From Chamaecyparis obtusa (Eukaryota; Streptophyta; Pinopsida; Cupressales; Cupressaceae): a DNA stretch of 64,000 nucleotides. Shown here in pieces: positions 22,776 through 34,402 of the stretch. Every line of letters starts with the position of its first letter. The first letter of the stretch is position 1. The stretch spans positions 745,501 to 809,500 of the forward strand of contig BSBK01006021.1 in NCBI GenBank assembly GCA_027943335.1, read 5' to 3'. The notes under the pieces were generated by a model. The model did not search any database and had not been told where the DNA came from. It was given only the letters and a program-made list of their open reading frames with translations. The position numbers were made by a program, and so were the translations under genes.

Positions 22776-23906
22776 AAGGATAATGATGGTATTTTACTCT
22801 TTTGTCTGGATAAGCATCAATCAGAGAAAATGTTAAAGGAAATGCACTTTGGAATGTGTGGAGGACATCATTCTACTCGATCAATAGCTCATAAAATCTG
22901 AAGAGCAGGATACTATTGGCCTATGTTGTTCAAAGACACTCATTCTTATGTGAGGAAATGTGAACCTTGTCAAAGGTTCTCTAAAAAATTGAAGTTTTCA
23001 GGTGCATTATTATTGAACCCTGTGGTTGTAGAAGCTCCTTTTGCAATGTGGGGTATGGATTTTATTGGAAAATTCTCTGAGAAGTCTAGTGGGGGACATA
23101 GTCACATTTTGGTGGCTACTGATTATTTCACCAAATGGATTGAAGCCATCCCAACCAAAACGGCAACTAGTGCTATTGTCATTGAGTTTCTGATGAACAA
23201 CATAATTACTAGATTTGGTGTTCCTATTAAATTGGTTGTTGACAATGCTATGAGCTTCAGGTCACAGGAGATCACTGATTTTTGCTCAAAAATGGGCATA
23301 GTATTGTCTTACTCATCCCCTTATCATCCACAAGCCAATGGACAGGCTAAATCTAGCAACAAGAGTATTTTGTAGATTCTGAAGAAAACCCTGGAAAAGA
23401 ACAAGAGAAGCTGGCATGTAAAATTAAAGTTAGCAGTCTGGGCTGATAGGATTTCTGAGAAGAGGGCTATTGGTAAGTCCCCTTTTGAAATGGTATATGG
23501 TGCTAAATCAAGATTGCCAGTAAATAACTTCCTTTCGATCTATAAGTTTATGCAAGAAGAGGATATGGAAATCAGTGATCCACTACAGGAGAGAATGGTT
23601 CAGCTAATTGAATTAGATGAGATTAGAAGGGAGGGACAAAAGGAAAATATGAAGTTGCAGCAAAAGATGAAATATCTTTTCGATAAGAGAGTAACTGTGA
23701 GAAAGTTCCAGCCTGGTGATATGGTTCTCCAATGGAATGCCAGGGTTGAAGATAAAGGAAAACACAAAAAATTTCAGTCCTTATGGATGGGACCTTATAT
23801 TGTTCATCAAACCCATGGTAAGGACTCATATTTCTTGCAACATTTGGATGGTGAAAAGCAGAAATTGCCAGTGCATGGAAAATTTCTGAAAATTTTCTTC
23901 AGTTAA
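22776..23906 (+). pseudogene. Element B integrase
   Basis: Zinc-binding N terminus: MHFGMCGGHHSTRS (about 22840-22881) and CEPCQRF (about 22962-22982). Catalytic core: WGMDFIGKFS (about 23049-23078, first Asp) and KLVVDNAMSFRSQEI (second Asp, DNA-x-SF in place of DNG-x-xF). The glutamate of GQAE-x-x-NK is lysine (GQAKSSNK, about 23341-23364), a G-to-A change. TGA at 22899 and TAG at 23373 interrupt. The C-terminal part has KFQPGDMVLQWNARVED and ends at TAA 23904. No chromodomain follows. Only 160 bases separate it from the 3' LTR, with no strong polypurine tract (CAGATAGAGCCAT at the junction). Confidence 0.88.
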
Positions 23907-24463
23907 TTCTTTTTCCATGCAGAGTAGGCTTGTATATATGTATAGGTGTGTTTGTTTCTGTTGTGTGTTTGTTTCCTATTTTAGCTTAGGGTTTTGTGGT
24001 CTACCTCCCAGAGATTTGTAAGTTCTTGCTATGATTTTGCAATCAAGCATCCTCAGATAGAGCCATTGTTGGGAATATTCTTAATTTTCTGAGGTTTTTG
24101 TCCAATTGATGGGTTAATCCTCTGGTCTGTAAAGTTTCCTAGGTCCAGGTGTCAGGAGTTCTTCAAAATTTTGTCATAACCCACTTCAAAAATCTTTACT
24201 CTAGGTCCTGTCCTTGAATAATGTTGAATTCATGTCAAAAACCCCAAAGTGTTTGCCATTTTCAAAATAAATCCTAAGTCAATTACTTTATTTCTTTTCG
24301 AGCATTACTTTTTAAGTCACTTAGGTCCATTAAAGGGCACATGCATTTATTTTTAAGCGGGGGTTATATTTCTTCCTAAGTCTAGAAACCCAGTACAATA
24401 AATAACATTTCTTATGTTTCAAGTTCATCCAACCGTGAATCTTCAAAGAAGATCTAACGGCGG

Positions 24464-25111
24464 TCGCGTGTTCACATGGAATATTTCCAAGCCATGCAAA
24501 CATGTGAAATAACCGTTGACCTTATAGAAAGCCTGATGTGGAAACAAGGTGGGACCACTGACAAGTATCTCACAAGTGGCGGCCTTCTATTTTTTGAGAA
24601 CAGTAGGGCCGGTAACAGAAGAATCTCTGAGGGTTTAAAACAGTAAAGGGAAGATCGGATGGCTGTCGTATAATCACATGGGATCTTTTAAGCTATGTGA
24701 TTATGCGACAAGCTGTTGATGTTGCATTGAATCAAGTGTGATTCTCTGGTGAAACCTTTGGTAGATGTGCATAAAAAATGTTTTCTCATTGGTTAGCTTC
24801 AGTAGACACTAGTGCTTGAAAAGAAAGAAAGTACCTGACATTCTGCCAGGTGTTGCAAATGTGGAATTTCTTTATTGACAAAGGCAAGGTGGGACCAGTG
24901 GCTTAAAAGAACATAGTGATGGTTAGTGGTAGAAGGGTTTTCCCATGTTCGCATAAGCTTCTTTTAAGCTATGCGATCATGCGAAAAGCATTTCATGTTA
25001 ACGGAGGAAGTTACAAGAGACTGCCAAAGACAAAAACGTAATGCAACGGTTAGTCACATGATCACGTGAGTGTTTTTTACACTATGTGATTATGTGATAA
25101 GCCATTGGATC
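24464..25111 (+). repeat. Four hairpin-type repeats in the 3' LTR leader of element B
   Basis: Counterpart of 10912-11560, with units near 24464, 24660, 24945 and 25048. The G-box CACGTG in the last unit is kept. Confidence 0.6.
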
Positions 25112-25481
25112 ATCTACTAATAAGGATCGATAGTTCTCATTCAAACTAAAGATAAAATGGTGCGAAGTGAGGCTTCCCATTGAAGAAGTGATAGTTCGCT
25201 ATTTCGGAGGAGTAATTGTTTCAATCGTGCTGAATTAATTGTTGACAGGACTACTTTAAGTGCCTCATATATCAAAATTTCATGCACTTTCAGAAGCATA
25301 AAGAGATCAAAATTTGCAGAGATTCAGGCGTGAAGATTTTTGAGGTTTGGCTGCTATTCCCGGGTGGTTTCTGAGAAAAAAGGTTGGTAAAATTCTTGTG
25401 CGATTTGCTTCCTTATTAAAAGAATCACAGCTCTATGTTTAGTCTATCTTGCAAGGATTTCTTTTAAAGATAAACCTTAAA

Positions 25482-28400
25482 ATGGCCCCAAGGAAAGAAT
25501 TGTTGGGAAAAATAGAGTATAGTGAAAGAGGTTTGCACGAAGATTTATTGCAGTTACTTCCTGGCTCTTCCACTACCCCGGTGAAGAATAAGAGTTTGAT
25601 TCCCAAAGACCCTAGGGTAAAAATAGCAGAAGGTTTATATGACACGGTAAGTTTTATTAGAGAGGCCAAGATTGGTACTATCAATGCAAGAGGTGACTCT
25701 GATACCACAGGACTAGAATTGTTCAAAGTAGGTTTTAGTAAGAGAAATGCCCCTCACCCTGCAAGCAATATATGGCAGTCTGACTTAGGAAAACTTGTCA
25801 TGCCTGGTGTCTTTTTAGATGTAGATTTGATGACCCAGGTTGCAAAAAATTATGATCCAATCACTAAAGAAATTAGGGATGCAAAGGGAGTGTTATTGTT
25901 TAAGGTTTCGGCTAAAGAAATCAGGAAGGTGTTCGGGTTAAGTGAACCCTCAAAAAGTTTGGAAAGCAGTAACTTTGAAGAACTAAGACAAATATACAAT
26001 GCACAAAGGAACTATTATAGAGGCAAGTTGTTGAAGGATTTCTGCACCAAAATTGGGAAAATGGTTATTGTGGAGTAGAACACTCCAGGCCTTTTAAAAT
26101 AGAATATTTTGATCTCAGAGCTAGGGGTGCATATTGGTCATTGTGTCAGGTTTTTGGAGAAGATGTTAGTGAAAGGATGCCAATACACTTGATGTGCATG
26201 ATGATCCAAATTTTACATGCACACGCATCTATCACTTTTGATTTTGCTCCTTTCATTGCTGAATTAATCCATAATGGATTAGAAAAGATTCAAAAGAATG
26301 AAAGTGATAGACCCTTTTGCTGGTACTCTTTCATAATGTACATGTTTCTATTCAAAGGAGCAAGCTATTTTGAACAAGAAATGGAATTGGTGAGAAAGAA
26401 GGATGGTGAAGACATGCCAGTCCAACTATGGAGCCTCACAGTGACCTGGGATAAGAAGGATCACAGTTTCATCAATTTTGATAAATGTTTTGCAGCTAGA
26501 CTCAAGAAGCTGTTTGTTTTAGATAACCCAGGAATCCCAACAATGTTAGCATAGCTTGTTAGGCCAAACCAGTTTGCTAAGAACCTGAACATCATACACA
26601 ATTGGGGAGATGTTATTTTCTACAATGTATCAACTATTATCAGATTGTATGGTTTTAGGGGGACTCTTTTTATATTGCCCTATCAGGTACCCCTTAGGAT
26701 TGGAATTGCAGAGTTTCTGAGGCAATTAGGAGATATTGAGGAGTGTGCCCTCACTAGGAAAGGCAAGGGAACTTTATTCCCAAATGTTACCATTGCCCAT
26801 CAATTCATAATAACCAAGGGTGGATGGGTCTACATGGATAAAATTTTGGCTCCATACCATATGGCTACCGCAATTGCTAGAACAGCAAATCCAGAAGGAT
26901 TCTATAATGAAATGTTTAAAAAGAGAGCCAAGTGTGCCATGATCAACCATATTTTTAATTTCCTTGAAGATATCATCAGGAATGTAGCAAAGATATAGGA
27001 ACAAGAGGTTATGAAAGAAAAATGGTTAGTATACAAGAAGACACTAGATTTTATCCGGCAATTTGATTCAGGATGGGATCTCCTGAAAAGCATAACTCCA
27101 ATGGGAAGAAAATATACACTCTCATGAATTGTTTTTAGGATATTTTCTAGACTTTAAATGAGAAAAAGAAAAAGGTTATGAAGGATGATCCAAAAAAGGC
27201 TAGACAATTGTTGAGCAAGCCTGTGTTTGCAAAAGGGTTACCCCCGGGGAGATATATGGTACAAAAGAAGACTGGTTACAATGTGGTGATACTAGAATAG
27301 AGCCAGCAAAAGTAGATGGATAAAAGGGATATCCCATCAACCTCACAATAGATTGGAAAACAAAAGGAGATTGTGGAGATCCCCGATTCTCCTCCTCAGA
27401 CTTCTAAAGATATAATTGATTCTTCACCCCCATCAAAAAGGCAAAGGTTAGAAGAGAGACCTACTCATGTGGAAAAGGAGTACTCCCCATCACAGTCTCC
27501 TATAAGAATTTTTGATGACCAAGAGATTGTAGAACAAGTACAGCAAGTAGATGCTCTAGGTCAGATCTTTATGACTTATGAAGAAGTAAATGAGGGAGTG
27601 CCAGAGCTACCAGAAGAACCTAAGTTGGATCTAACAATAGGGGAGTTACCAGGCACTGAATTGGACCCTATAATCAAGAAAGCTTGTGAAGAATTTTTGG
27701 TTGATGACACTTTTGTTAAAACTAGGGCCTTTATGCAGTTTCTTTGGAAATTAAACATCAAACAATTTCAAGAAATCTATGAGAAGAGACATGAAGAGAA
27801 TCCAGGGAAGGATTTACAAGTTATAGAGGAAGAAGTGAAAATAGAGATGACTGCAAAGTTCAAACAAATCACTCCAGAACAGGGAAGAGATATGGTAAAG
27901 ATGTCAAGAGTACTGATCCTCCCAAAATGGGATATAGCTAATGCAATAGTGTTTGATGCAGTCGGAAAACAAACCACTCCTCTCCATAGGACTCTAGATG
28001 AAGCAGAACAAGCTGTTAAAGGAGTCACTTTCAGTGATAATCATCAAGCATTGGTAATGTGGTCTTTGAGGAAGAATGAAAGTGATAAAGGAAAGCAAAT
28101 TGTCAAAGATGACCTCTCAGGGAGTTTAATTGTTAGAAGAGTTACTGATACATCTTTGGTGGAAGCATCGGGTATGGTAATGGCCATGGCACAATTAACA
28201 GCAAAGGTGGTAGAAAAGGAAGCTAAAGAGAAGGATGAGCTCACTACAAAACTTGAAATAGTTTTGAAGGTTTATGGTGAGATGAAATAGGGGATTCTTG
28301 AGAGATATATTCTGATTGTAGATTTAAGAAAGAAATTGGGAGAATAGGGCCCAATACAATTATCAGAGAAAATTCAGATAGCTTCCTCCTCTGCAGGGCC

Positions 28401-29151
28401 TTCCTCATCAAGCCCCATTATTGAACTTCCCCCTTCCCCTTCTCCTCCTTCCATAGATGAAGAAGATATTGATCAAAAGGTAAAGAATAAGTTAGCTGAT
28501 AAGATAAAAGGCGTTGTGTCACATTTTGTTGCAAAGGTGAGAACTAAAGAAATATACAAATCTGCAAAACAATTGGCAAATGTCTTAGTGTCTTTTCAGA
28601 AAGAGGTGGCAACTGTGGACAAAATTTTGGAAAGATGGACTGTAAGGAAAGATACTCTGAGGTCATGGTTTGATCAAAATAAGGATCAGTGTGTTGTAAA
28701 TATTGAGCTTGCAAGTACTTACAGGGTTATCAAGGATCTTTTTGATTTTGAGGTAAACAGGGAGAGTATAAGAAGAAGGTCAGAAATCTTAAGGACAAGA
28801 TATTTCTAGGATGATTTCCAAATTTTCCCTGGTCTTATTAAGGTAGATGGGGTAATCAAGGATAAAGGTCAATGGATGGAGCAAAGAGATAGATGAGTAC
28901 TGACTAAAATAAATGACATTCTAGGTATAAATGATAATACCCCATTTGTACACTTTATTGAACTCCTTCAGGATGCTAGGTTATACTTTGCTAATGTGAG
29001 AATAGAGGTTCATCAGTTGGTTGCTGAGTGGGAAAAGTTGTCCTCAAAGAAAGATGAGGTCCTTGCCTTTCATTGGCCAAGTGAAGAAACCTACATGACT
29101 TGGGAATCCACATATCTATGAGGAGATTTAGAAGAAAGGGCAATCAGGTGA
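25482..29151 (+). pseudogene. Second copy of the LTR-encoded ORF, in element B 3' LTR
   Basis: Same frame as the 5' copy from ATG 25482, but broken by two one-base losses (near 26085 and near 27105), so blocks lie in three frames. Private stops include TAG 26076 and TAG 26552; the 5' copy has CAG and CAA there. Conversely this copy reads through five or more sites that are stops in the 5' LTR (27520, 27880, 28570 and others), giving a 305-residue block at 27373-28290. Stops common to both copies lie at 26996, 27298, 27313 and the TAG near 28288. Product unknown. Confidence 0.7.
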
Positions 29152-30413
29152 AGAAGCGGCAGGTGTTAGTATTCCAAAGTTTTGAAAGTCAGGGTAAAAA
29201 GGGACAAAAATGTCAAACAAGTTATCAAAGACACAAATGTGACACCTGGCCAAATAGAGTTGCAGATGGCATCTAATCAAAAAAATGAGGGAGAGCAATT
29301 TTCAAACAAAGAATGTTGTAAATTAGCCGGATGGCAGTCATCATTCATGCAACAAATTTAGCAACTGCTCTGAAATATCTTTAGACAAAGATGCCACCTG
29401 CGGGATTGTTGGAAATAGATATTTGTAATCTGTTGTTGCAAACAACTTTCTTGATTTGTAATCTTGTTTTTAGTGCAAGATCTTTTAACAGCCATCCGAA
29501 GCTTGTTGCATCCTTTTGAGGATTCCAAGATGGTTGATTGGTATAAGTAGTAAGTCCTTGTTCATTTCAAAAGGGGGTTGAAAAATATACTATAGAGGCT
29601 TGTCGCCATTGTTGAAATCTTAGAATATTTTATCAGATTTTGAAATGTATTGATACAGTGAGATTTTATTAGAATATAAAAGAATTCCCTTGCATGATTT
29701 CAATTGTCTTCTTGTTTGAATTATATGGCTTTTGTGTATTGAATCTATAAGGTAGTTTTGATATACCGTTTACAAGGTATCTGTGATTTTAATCTCTAGT
29801 TCCTTTCAAGGAAAGGGTAATGTCTTTAGGTTAATTTCTGAGAGTTTAGGAATTCAGCAAGAATTTGATGATCAAACATGTTTAAGAGAGGATGAATTGT
29901 AAGGCACTTCATCTGGGATTTGTTTGTGTTTCATTTAGAAGATTTATGTAAGTATATGTTTCACTGTTTGACTCTATACCTGAAGATAAGGCACTAGTCT
30001 ATCCTCAATTTGCAGAGATCTCACCCTCAACAAAATTCAAATAATAATTTACTTTCATGTATGTTTGAAAGACTAAGAAGATAAATTTTGTATCAAGGAT
30101 ATAAATTGTTGTTGTGATCCTTTCAAGAAGTAGATCTAAAAGGGGTTAACCTGCCCGAGTTCAAAGCTCGAAAAGAAGGAGTTTGTCCTTGTCACACTTG
30201 CCATTTTTCTGCAATGAATGTTTGCTTCTGTTAATATCATTATGGAGCATTAAGTCTAAATATAGGTACACCTGCCTGGGTCTGTGGAGCCCCAAGTAGA
30301 AGAAGGATGTGGTCCTTATCAATTAGCCTTTTCCCTGTAAGAATCCGGAGTTGAGAACCTGAGAGTCAAGTTTGAAAACTATATTGGTGATTCTACATGA
30401 AAAAGAGCTAACA
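29152..30413 (+). other. Non-coding tail of element B 3' LTR
   Basis: Matches 15600-16858. No gene seen. TGTTGGAAATAG at 29407 marks the internal LTR-like start. Confidence 0.6.
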
Positions 30414-30418
30414 CCATG
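30414..30418. repeat. Target-site duplication CCATG, right copy (element B)
   Basis: Repeats the five bases at 10510-10514 directly after the AACA end. Confidence 0.95.
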
Positions 30419-31011
30419 CTCCAACCATCTTAATATACAAGCTCATGTATCTCATGATACATCTGTGCAAGCATGCACTGGCCCCATCCATATCTCATGG
30501 GTGGCTGCTCCAACATCCTTTGTAGCATCTGGCCCCAGCAACACTCCAATCCATGCCGCCCTCTATTTGGCACCAAGTAGTAGCCCAAGAATGTTGCTAA
30601 CATAATTGTTAATCAATGTCCAGGACCATACTCTTTGATCAGGTCATCCCATGGGATCACCTATCCCATCACTAAGTCATCTTGGAATATCTCTCTAAGC
30701 ATCACAGTGCCTACTCTCGGCTATGTGTCAGACTCCACGCATGGCCCATGGAAGGGTACTCTCAGGATCTTGTAGATATCTTCTAGGGTAACTATCATCT
30801 CCCCCTGTGACAAGTGAAATGTGTTCATTTCTGAATGGAAATGCTCGACAAGTACCCCCAAAATCCCATGATTCACCTAAATGTTGGGCACATCACATAG
30901 GTATGATATTCCTAGTCCATCTATGTGGGTGGACTCTACATCGTCCAGCCACTACACTAGCTCATTGATGACTGGGTGGTGAGATTAAAACACAATAGCA
31001 AGGAGGTTAAC
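30414..31011 (-). pseudogene. T1 antisense PMD gene, 5' part of the coding exon
   Basis: On the - strand this reads toward the B insertion and meets the other half at the CCATG duplication without losing the PMD motif order. Visible blocks, 5' to 3': SYLCDVPNI and VNHGILGVLVEHFHSEM, then NTFHLSQGEMIVTLEDIYK, then YGWGQCMLAQMYHEIHELVY. The T-L/P-ED-V/I-Y signature after a GEM-type word is the classic PMD core. T2 has the same blocks (IERFHSETQMFHLPTREM, AWGQCLLAHMFSEIHEIIY). The exon starts at 31011, after a splice acceptor TTGCATTGCAG. Several TAG and TAA stops are present. Confidence 0.82.
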
Positions 31012-31117
31012 CTGCAATGCAAGTGACAATACATGATTAGTATCTCAATCATGATGATTCTCAAAGAAAAACTAGAATTGACGCTATGTACATATCCTAA
31101 ACATGCCTCTCAGATGC
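31012..31117 (-). other. Inferred intron of T1 antisense PMD gene, 3' side
   Basis: No coding. The - strand ends with a pyrimidine-poor but canonical AG acceptor; T2 has AG at the matching place (54825-54826), and both exons start GT-A/G. CACTA interrupts the intron at 31118. Confidence 0.5.
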
Positions 31118-31120
31118 TCT
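31118..31120. repeat. Target-site duplication TCT, left copy (CACTA)
   Basis: TCT flanks both ends (31118-31120 and 38318-38320); three bases is standard for CACTA elements. Confidence 0.88.
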
Positions 31121-31312
31121 CACTACTACATTTGGGGTCAAATTCTGACGGCCATTTGTCAGACTTGCAACGCTAATTTGTCAGCATTTCAACAAATGTG
31201 TCCGTCACCATTTTTGCATAGGAAATTGCAATAGAAGATGTATCCATCAGTTTACCAACACCATATCACGTCGAAAACTTGCATTTTAACAATAGCTTCA
31301 TTATGGCATTTT

Positions 31313-33338
31313 CTATGGTTTATCCATCAGAATTCTGACACAATACCTATTAACTATCAGAAAAGGTACCTTTTTTGACATTATAACTATCAGAATAGTG
31401 ATAATTTCTAGAATGGTAGTACCTTGAGAATTAATTCTATTATATTCCAACTTCCATAAGTGAGGTGTCATTCTCCGTGGCTTAGATGTAGTCTCTTCTT
31501 TCCCATTGAAAAGATGTTTTTCAGTAATTCGATAGTGATGATTTTTGTGGACAAAGTACCTATACTCATCAAACACCTGCTTTCCTAAACTTTTTGAATA
31601 ACAAGATTTCATCTTTGGACCACAAACTAGACATGCAAATTTTCCCTTTGTTTGAAGACCTACAAGGTAATGATACAATTGGATTAAATATGTTAATTTT
31701 TATTTTTAGAATTATCATGTGCAACTTGAATTCACCATAACATACCAAAAAAATGTGTTAGCCCTGGGGCATCATGTATTGTCCATACAAGCATTGCATG
31801 GAATTGAAATTGTCTATCTCCTATTGGTCTAGAGATGTCATACATAGTGACACCTTTCCATAACTCCACCAACTCGTCGATAAGAGGCTCAATATAAACA
31901 TTCATATCTTTAACTTGGTATTTACCTGGTTGAATGAACAATATTACATAATTATTGTGACCATTTTACTACAAGATTTATAATTACATGTAGATAACTA
32001 TTAAATGATAAAATACTTGGAACAATCATTGCCAACATAATGTGTTGCCTCTTTATGGACATCCATGGAGGAATTTTATTATTGATGACAAAAATAGGCC
32101 AAATAGTGCAAACAGATCTTAGCTCTCCAAATGGATTGACACCGTTCGCTACCATTGAAAGCTTGAGATTTTGAGGTTCTTCGATAAAGTGTGGCCACTT
32201 TTCCTCTATGTCCTTAAATATAGAACCATCTATAGGCATTTGAATAATGTCATCTTGATTCCTATTGTGTACATGGTAATCCATAAATTGTGCCAAGCTA
32301 TTACACCTAAATAATCTTTGCAAACATGATATAATGGGGATGGAACAAAGAACCTTCTGAGGCACCTTTTTTGTTATTTGATCTATTCAATATCTACTTG
32401 TATGATATTCAGGGCATTCTGTTGCAAATTTATGTTCTTTATGATAAATAATATGATCATTGGGACAAACATCTATTTCTTGATACTCTATTCCAATATC
32501 TTTCATAGTGGCACATAATTCTCGGTATGAGCAAGGGAGAATATTCAATGGTGGTAACAAGAACTCAGCTATCAATCTATAGAAAAAAATATATGTTGTT
32601 AATATTAACAATATTTATGGTACATGTTTCACCATTTAATTACTATAATGACATATATGACATACCGTAGCATATGTGACATTGCTATGTTGGATAAACC
32701 ATTCATAACCTTCAAGTTCAACAACAACAATATAGCAGAGAGAAGAGTTGTTTGGGAGCCTTCGTAAAGGGGCGTGGCTGCCTTCTCAAGTAGACGTATA
32801 TCATAGATGACATCAACATCATCCTGATCATCATCATTAGTTGTGCCAATACCAAATGTGTCATGGATCAATGTATTAGTACCATCATCTAGCACATCAT
32901 TGTCATCTTCCATGGGATCATAATCTTCAGCTTCAATATTTGCACCTCCATGATTCTCCACTTCCAAAGCCATATTTTCAATATTCACACCTCCATGGTC
33001 CATATCATGTACTCCCCTAGGGAGGTTGACCTATATTAAAATGAACACAAATAAACCATGATAATGATCTCATCATGAGGTGTATTTCATATATATATAT
33101 ATCAATTGTTCAATAAATATAATGAAAAACTTACCAATTCATGATAATCAAAGCCTCCTTCAATGTGACCATTATCCCTACAATGTCTCTTAGCTATTTT
33201 GATTAGCAATCTTCTAATGTTTAAGCCCTTACAATTATTGCAGGGACAATAGCATTTTCCATCACCTTTTCTTTTCAAGTTCGACCACAATCTATTGATT
33301 GCATCCCCATTACCTTCTTCACTTGGATTGTCTGACAT
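31313..33338 (-). pseudogene. CACTA transposase, fragmentary
   Basis: Cut-and-paste transposase. ATG 33338 starts MSDNPSEEG; the transposase-associated zinc-like domain follows (CYCPCNNCKGLNIRRLL). The next blocks are acidic, then PLYEGSQTTLLSAILLLLNL (about 32680-32760). The Tnp2 domain proper: IEYQEIDVCPNDHIIYHKE (about 32420-32520), MVANGVNPFGELRS (about 32085-32135), MNVYIEPLIDELVELWKGV (about 31850-31910), WTIHDAPGLTHF (about 31750-31790) and GLQTKGKFACLVCG (about 31610-31655). Usual members have S-DG-x-NPF where this has ANGVNPF, so a likely catalytic Asp is Asn. Blocks sit in three frames, from introns or shifts. The C-terminal third is missing. Confidence 0.88.
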
Positions 33339-34400
33339 GATGCTTCTTCACTTAGATTATCTATAACCTAATTATATATAGAAATTGAAAACTTAGTTAT
33401 GAAATGATGTTGTAGTATAGTATACCAAATTGAAACACTTCTATTATTGTAGTCTTCCACCTCAAACTCTTTCCTATTTTGGCAAGAAAGAAAGATATTC
33501 AAATAATATAGTAGTTTGTAAATCAAAATAAAATGGAGGCAAGTTGTTGATTGAGGGTGCAAGGAACAACACCCATCAGTACTTTTATCAAATTGTAAAT
33601 TTCAATTTTGAACCATTCTGTGAATATAGAACATGGATGTAATCTCAGAAAATGACAAAATGTAGACACGATAGGTTACTTATTTTGTTATTCTACATTA
33701 CTTACTATTTGAGTGCACGTTCCACCTACAACTTGATCAAGTCTTGTTTGATGCTTCAACTTTGTGTTAACTATCCTGTAGAAGTACACAATTTTGTATT
33801 TGCCCAATATGTTATTCAAAAAACAACAATAGAATAAAATACTTGTTGAGAAAGATCATCATAGGAGTATCAAAAAATTGAGATTTAAGGTAAAACAACA
33901 TTATAAGACTCTTACATTCAACCTTCAACTCATGCACCTAATAAATAGGAGAAAAAATACATGAAATTGAAAAATTTAACTAATGAATTGTGTTTTTCTT
34001 CTCATCTTAATCGACCAAATTTATATGAGATTCTAAAGAAGGCCTCACTCTTAATCAGCCAAATCTTCCAATTGTCTAAATGCTTCTTTATTTGTCAACC
34101 AACTAATACATGCTACTATATAAAGAAGACAATCAGAAGACAATGAAGATTTGTCTGACAAAAATGAATACACTAAACTGAACCAATGACATGTTTACAA
34201 AAATTATCATAACTCACAAGCAAAACTGAAACAATGGCATGTTTATAACTCATTAAGAGTGAGGAATAGCTTGTGCAAGGGTGAAAGTAGTTTTGATCAT
34301 TTTGGTCTTGACTGTTCCTCTACACAGTCAGGAAATGTAACTGTCTAATGATTATATGTTATGTTGAATGGATTAAATGCTTTATTCTTGGTAGAAGTGA
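33339..34400 (-). other. CACTA interior, no gene seen
   Basis: AT-rich DNA upstream of the transposase start. Short open frames show no known motif. It would hold the transposase promoter and leader if active. Confidence 0.4.
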
Positions 34401-34402
34401 AT

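Larger units (their letters stand above)
10515..30413 (+). mobile_element. Element B, 19.9 kb Ty3/gypsy retrotransposon with 6.3 kb coding LTRs
   Basis: Two near-identical direct repeats (10515-16858 and 24067-30413) start TGTT and end AACA and are bounded by CCATG duplications, so this is one complete insertion. A hand comparison of 11941-12240 with its partner finds 10 differences in 300 bases, about 3%; a full alignment is needed for a real divergence. The 7.2 kb internal part encodes gag-pol on the + strand. Presence of an archaeal-type RNase H suggests kinship with Tat, but its place before RT and the giant LTR set it apart. All genes carry stops, so this copy is dead. It lies inside the T1 antisense PMD gene. 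Confidence 0.93.
24067..30413 (+). repeat. Element B 3' LTR, 6,347 bp
   Basis: Direct repeat of 10515-16858 with the same TGTT and AACA ends, followed by the CCATG duplication. It keeps the leader repeats, the long frame (25482-29151) and the 1.0 kb conventional-looking end beginning TGTTGGAAATAG at 29407. Small indels differ, for example loss of three bases after AGTCAATT near 24281. Confidence 0.95.

Noticed and set aside
15855..30413. Element B as an element with 1 kb LTRs (15855-16858 and 29407-30413)
   Set aside because: The direct repeat extends 5.3 kb further left in both copies and the CCATG duplication fits the long version. Kept only as an ancestral hypothesis.
33652..34146. Two open frames on the + strand inside CACTA
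   Set aside because: About 60 residues each, no motif, opposite to the transposase, AT-rich context.
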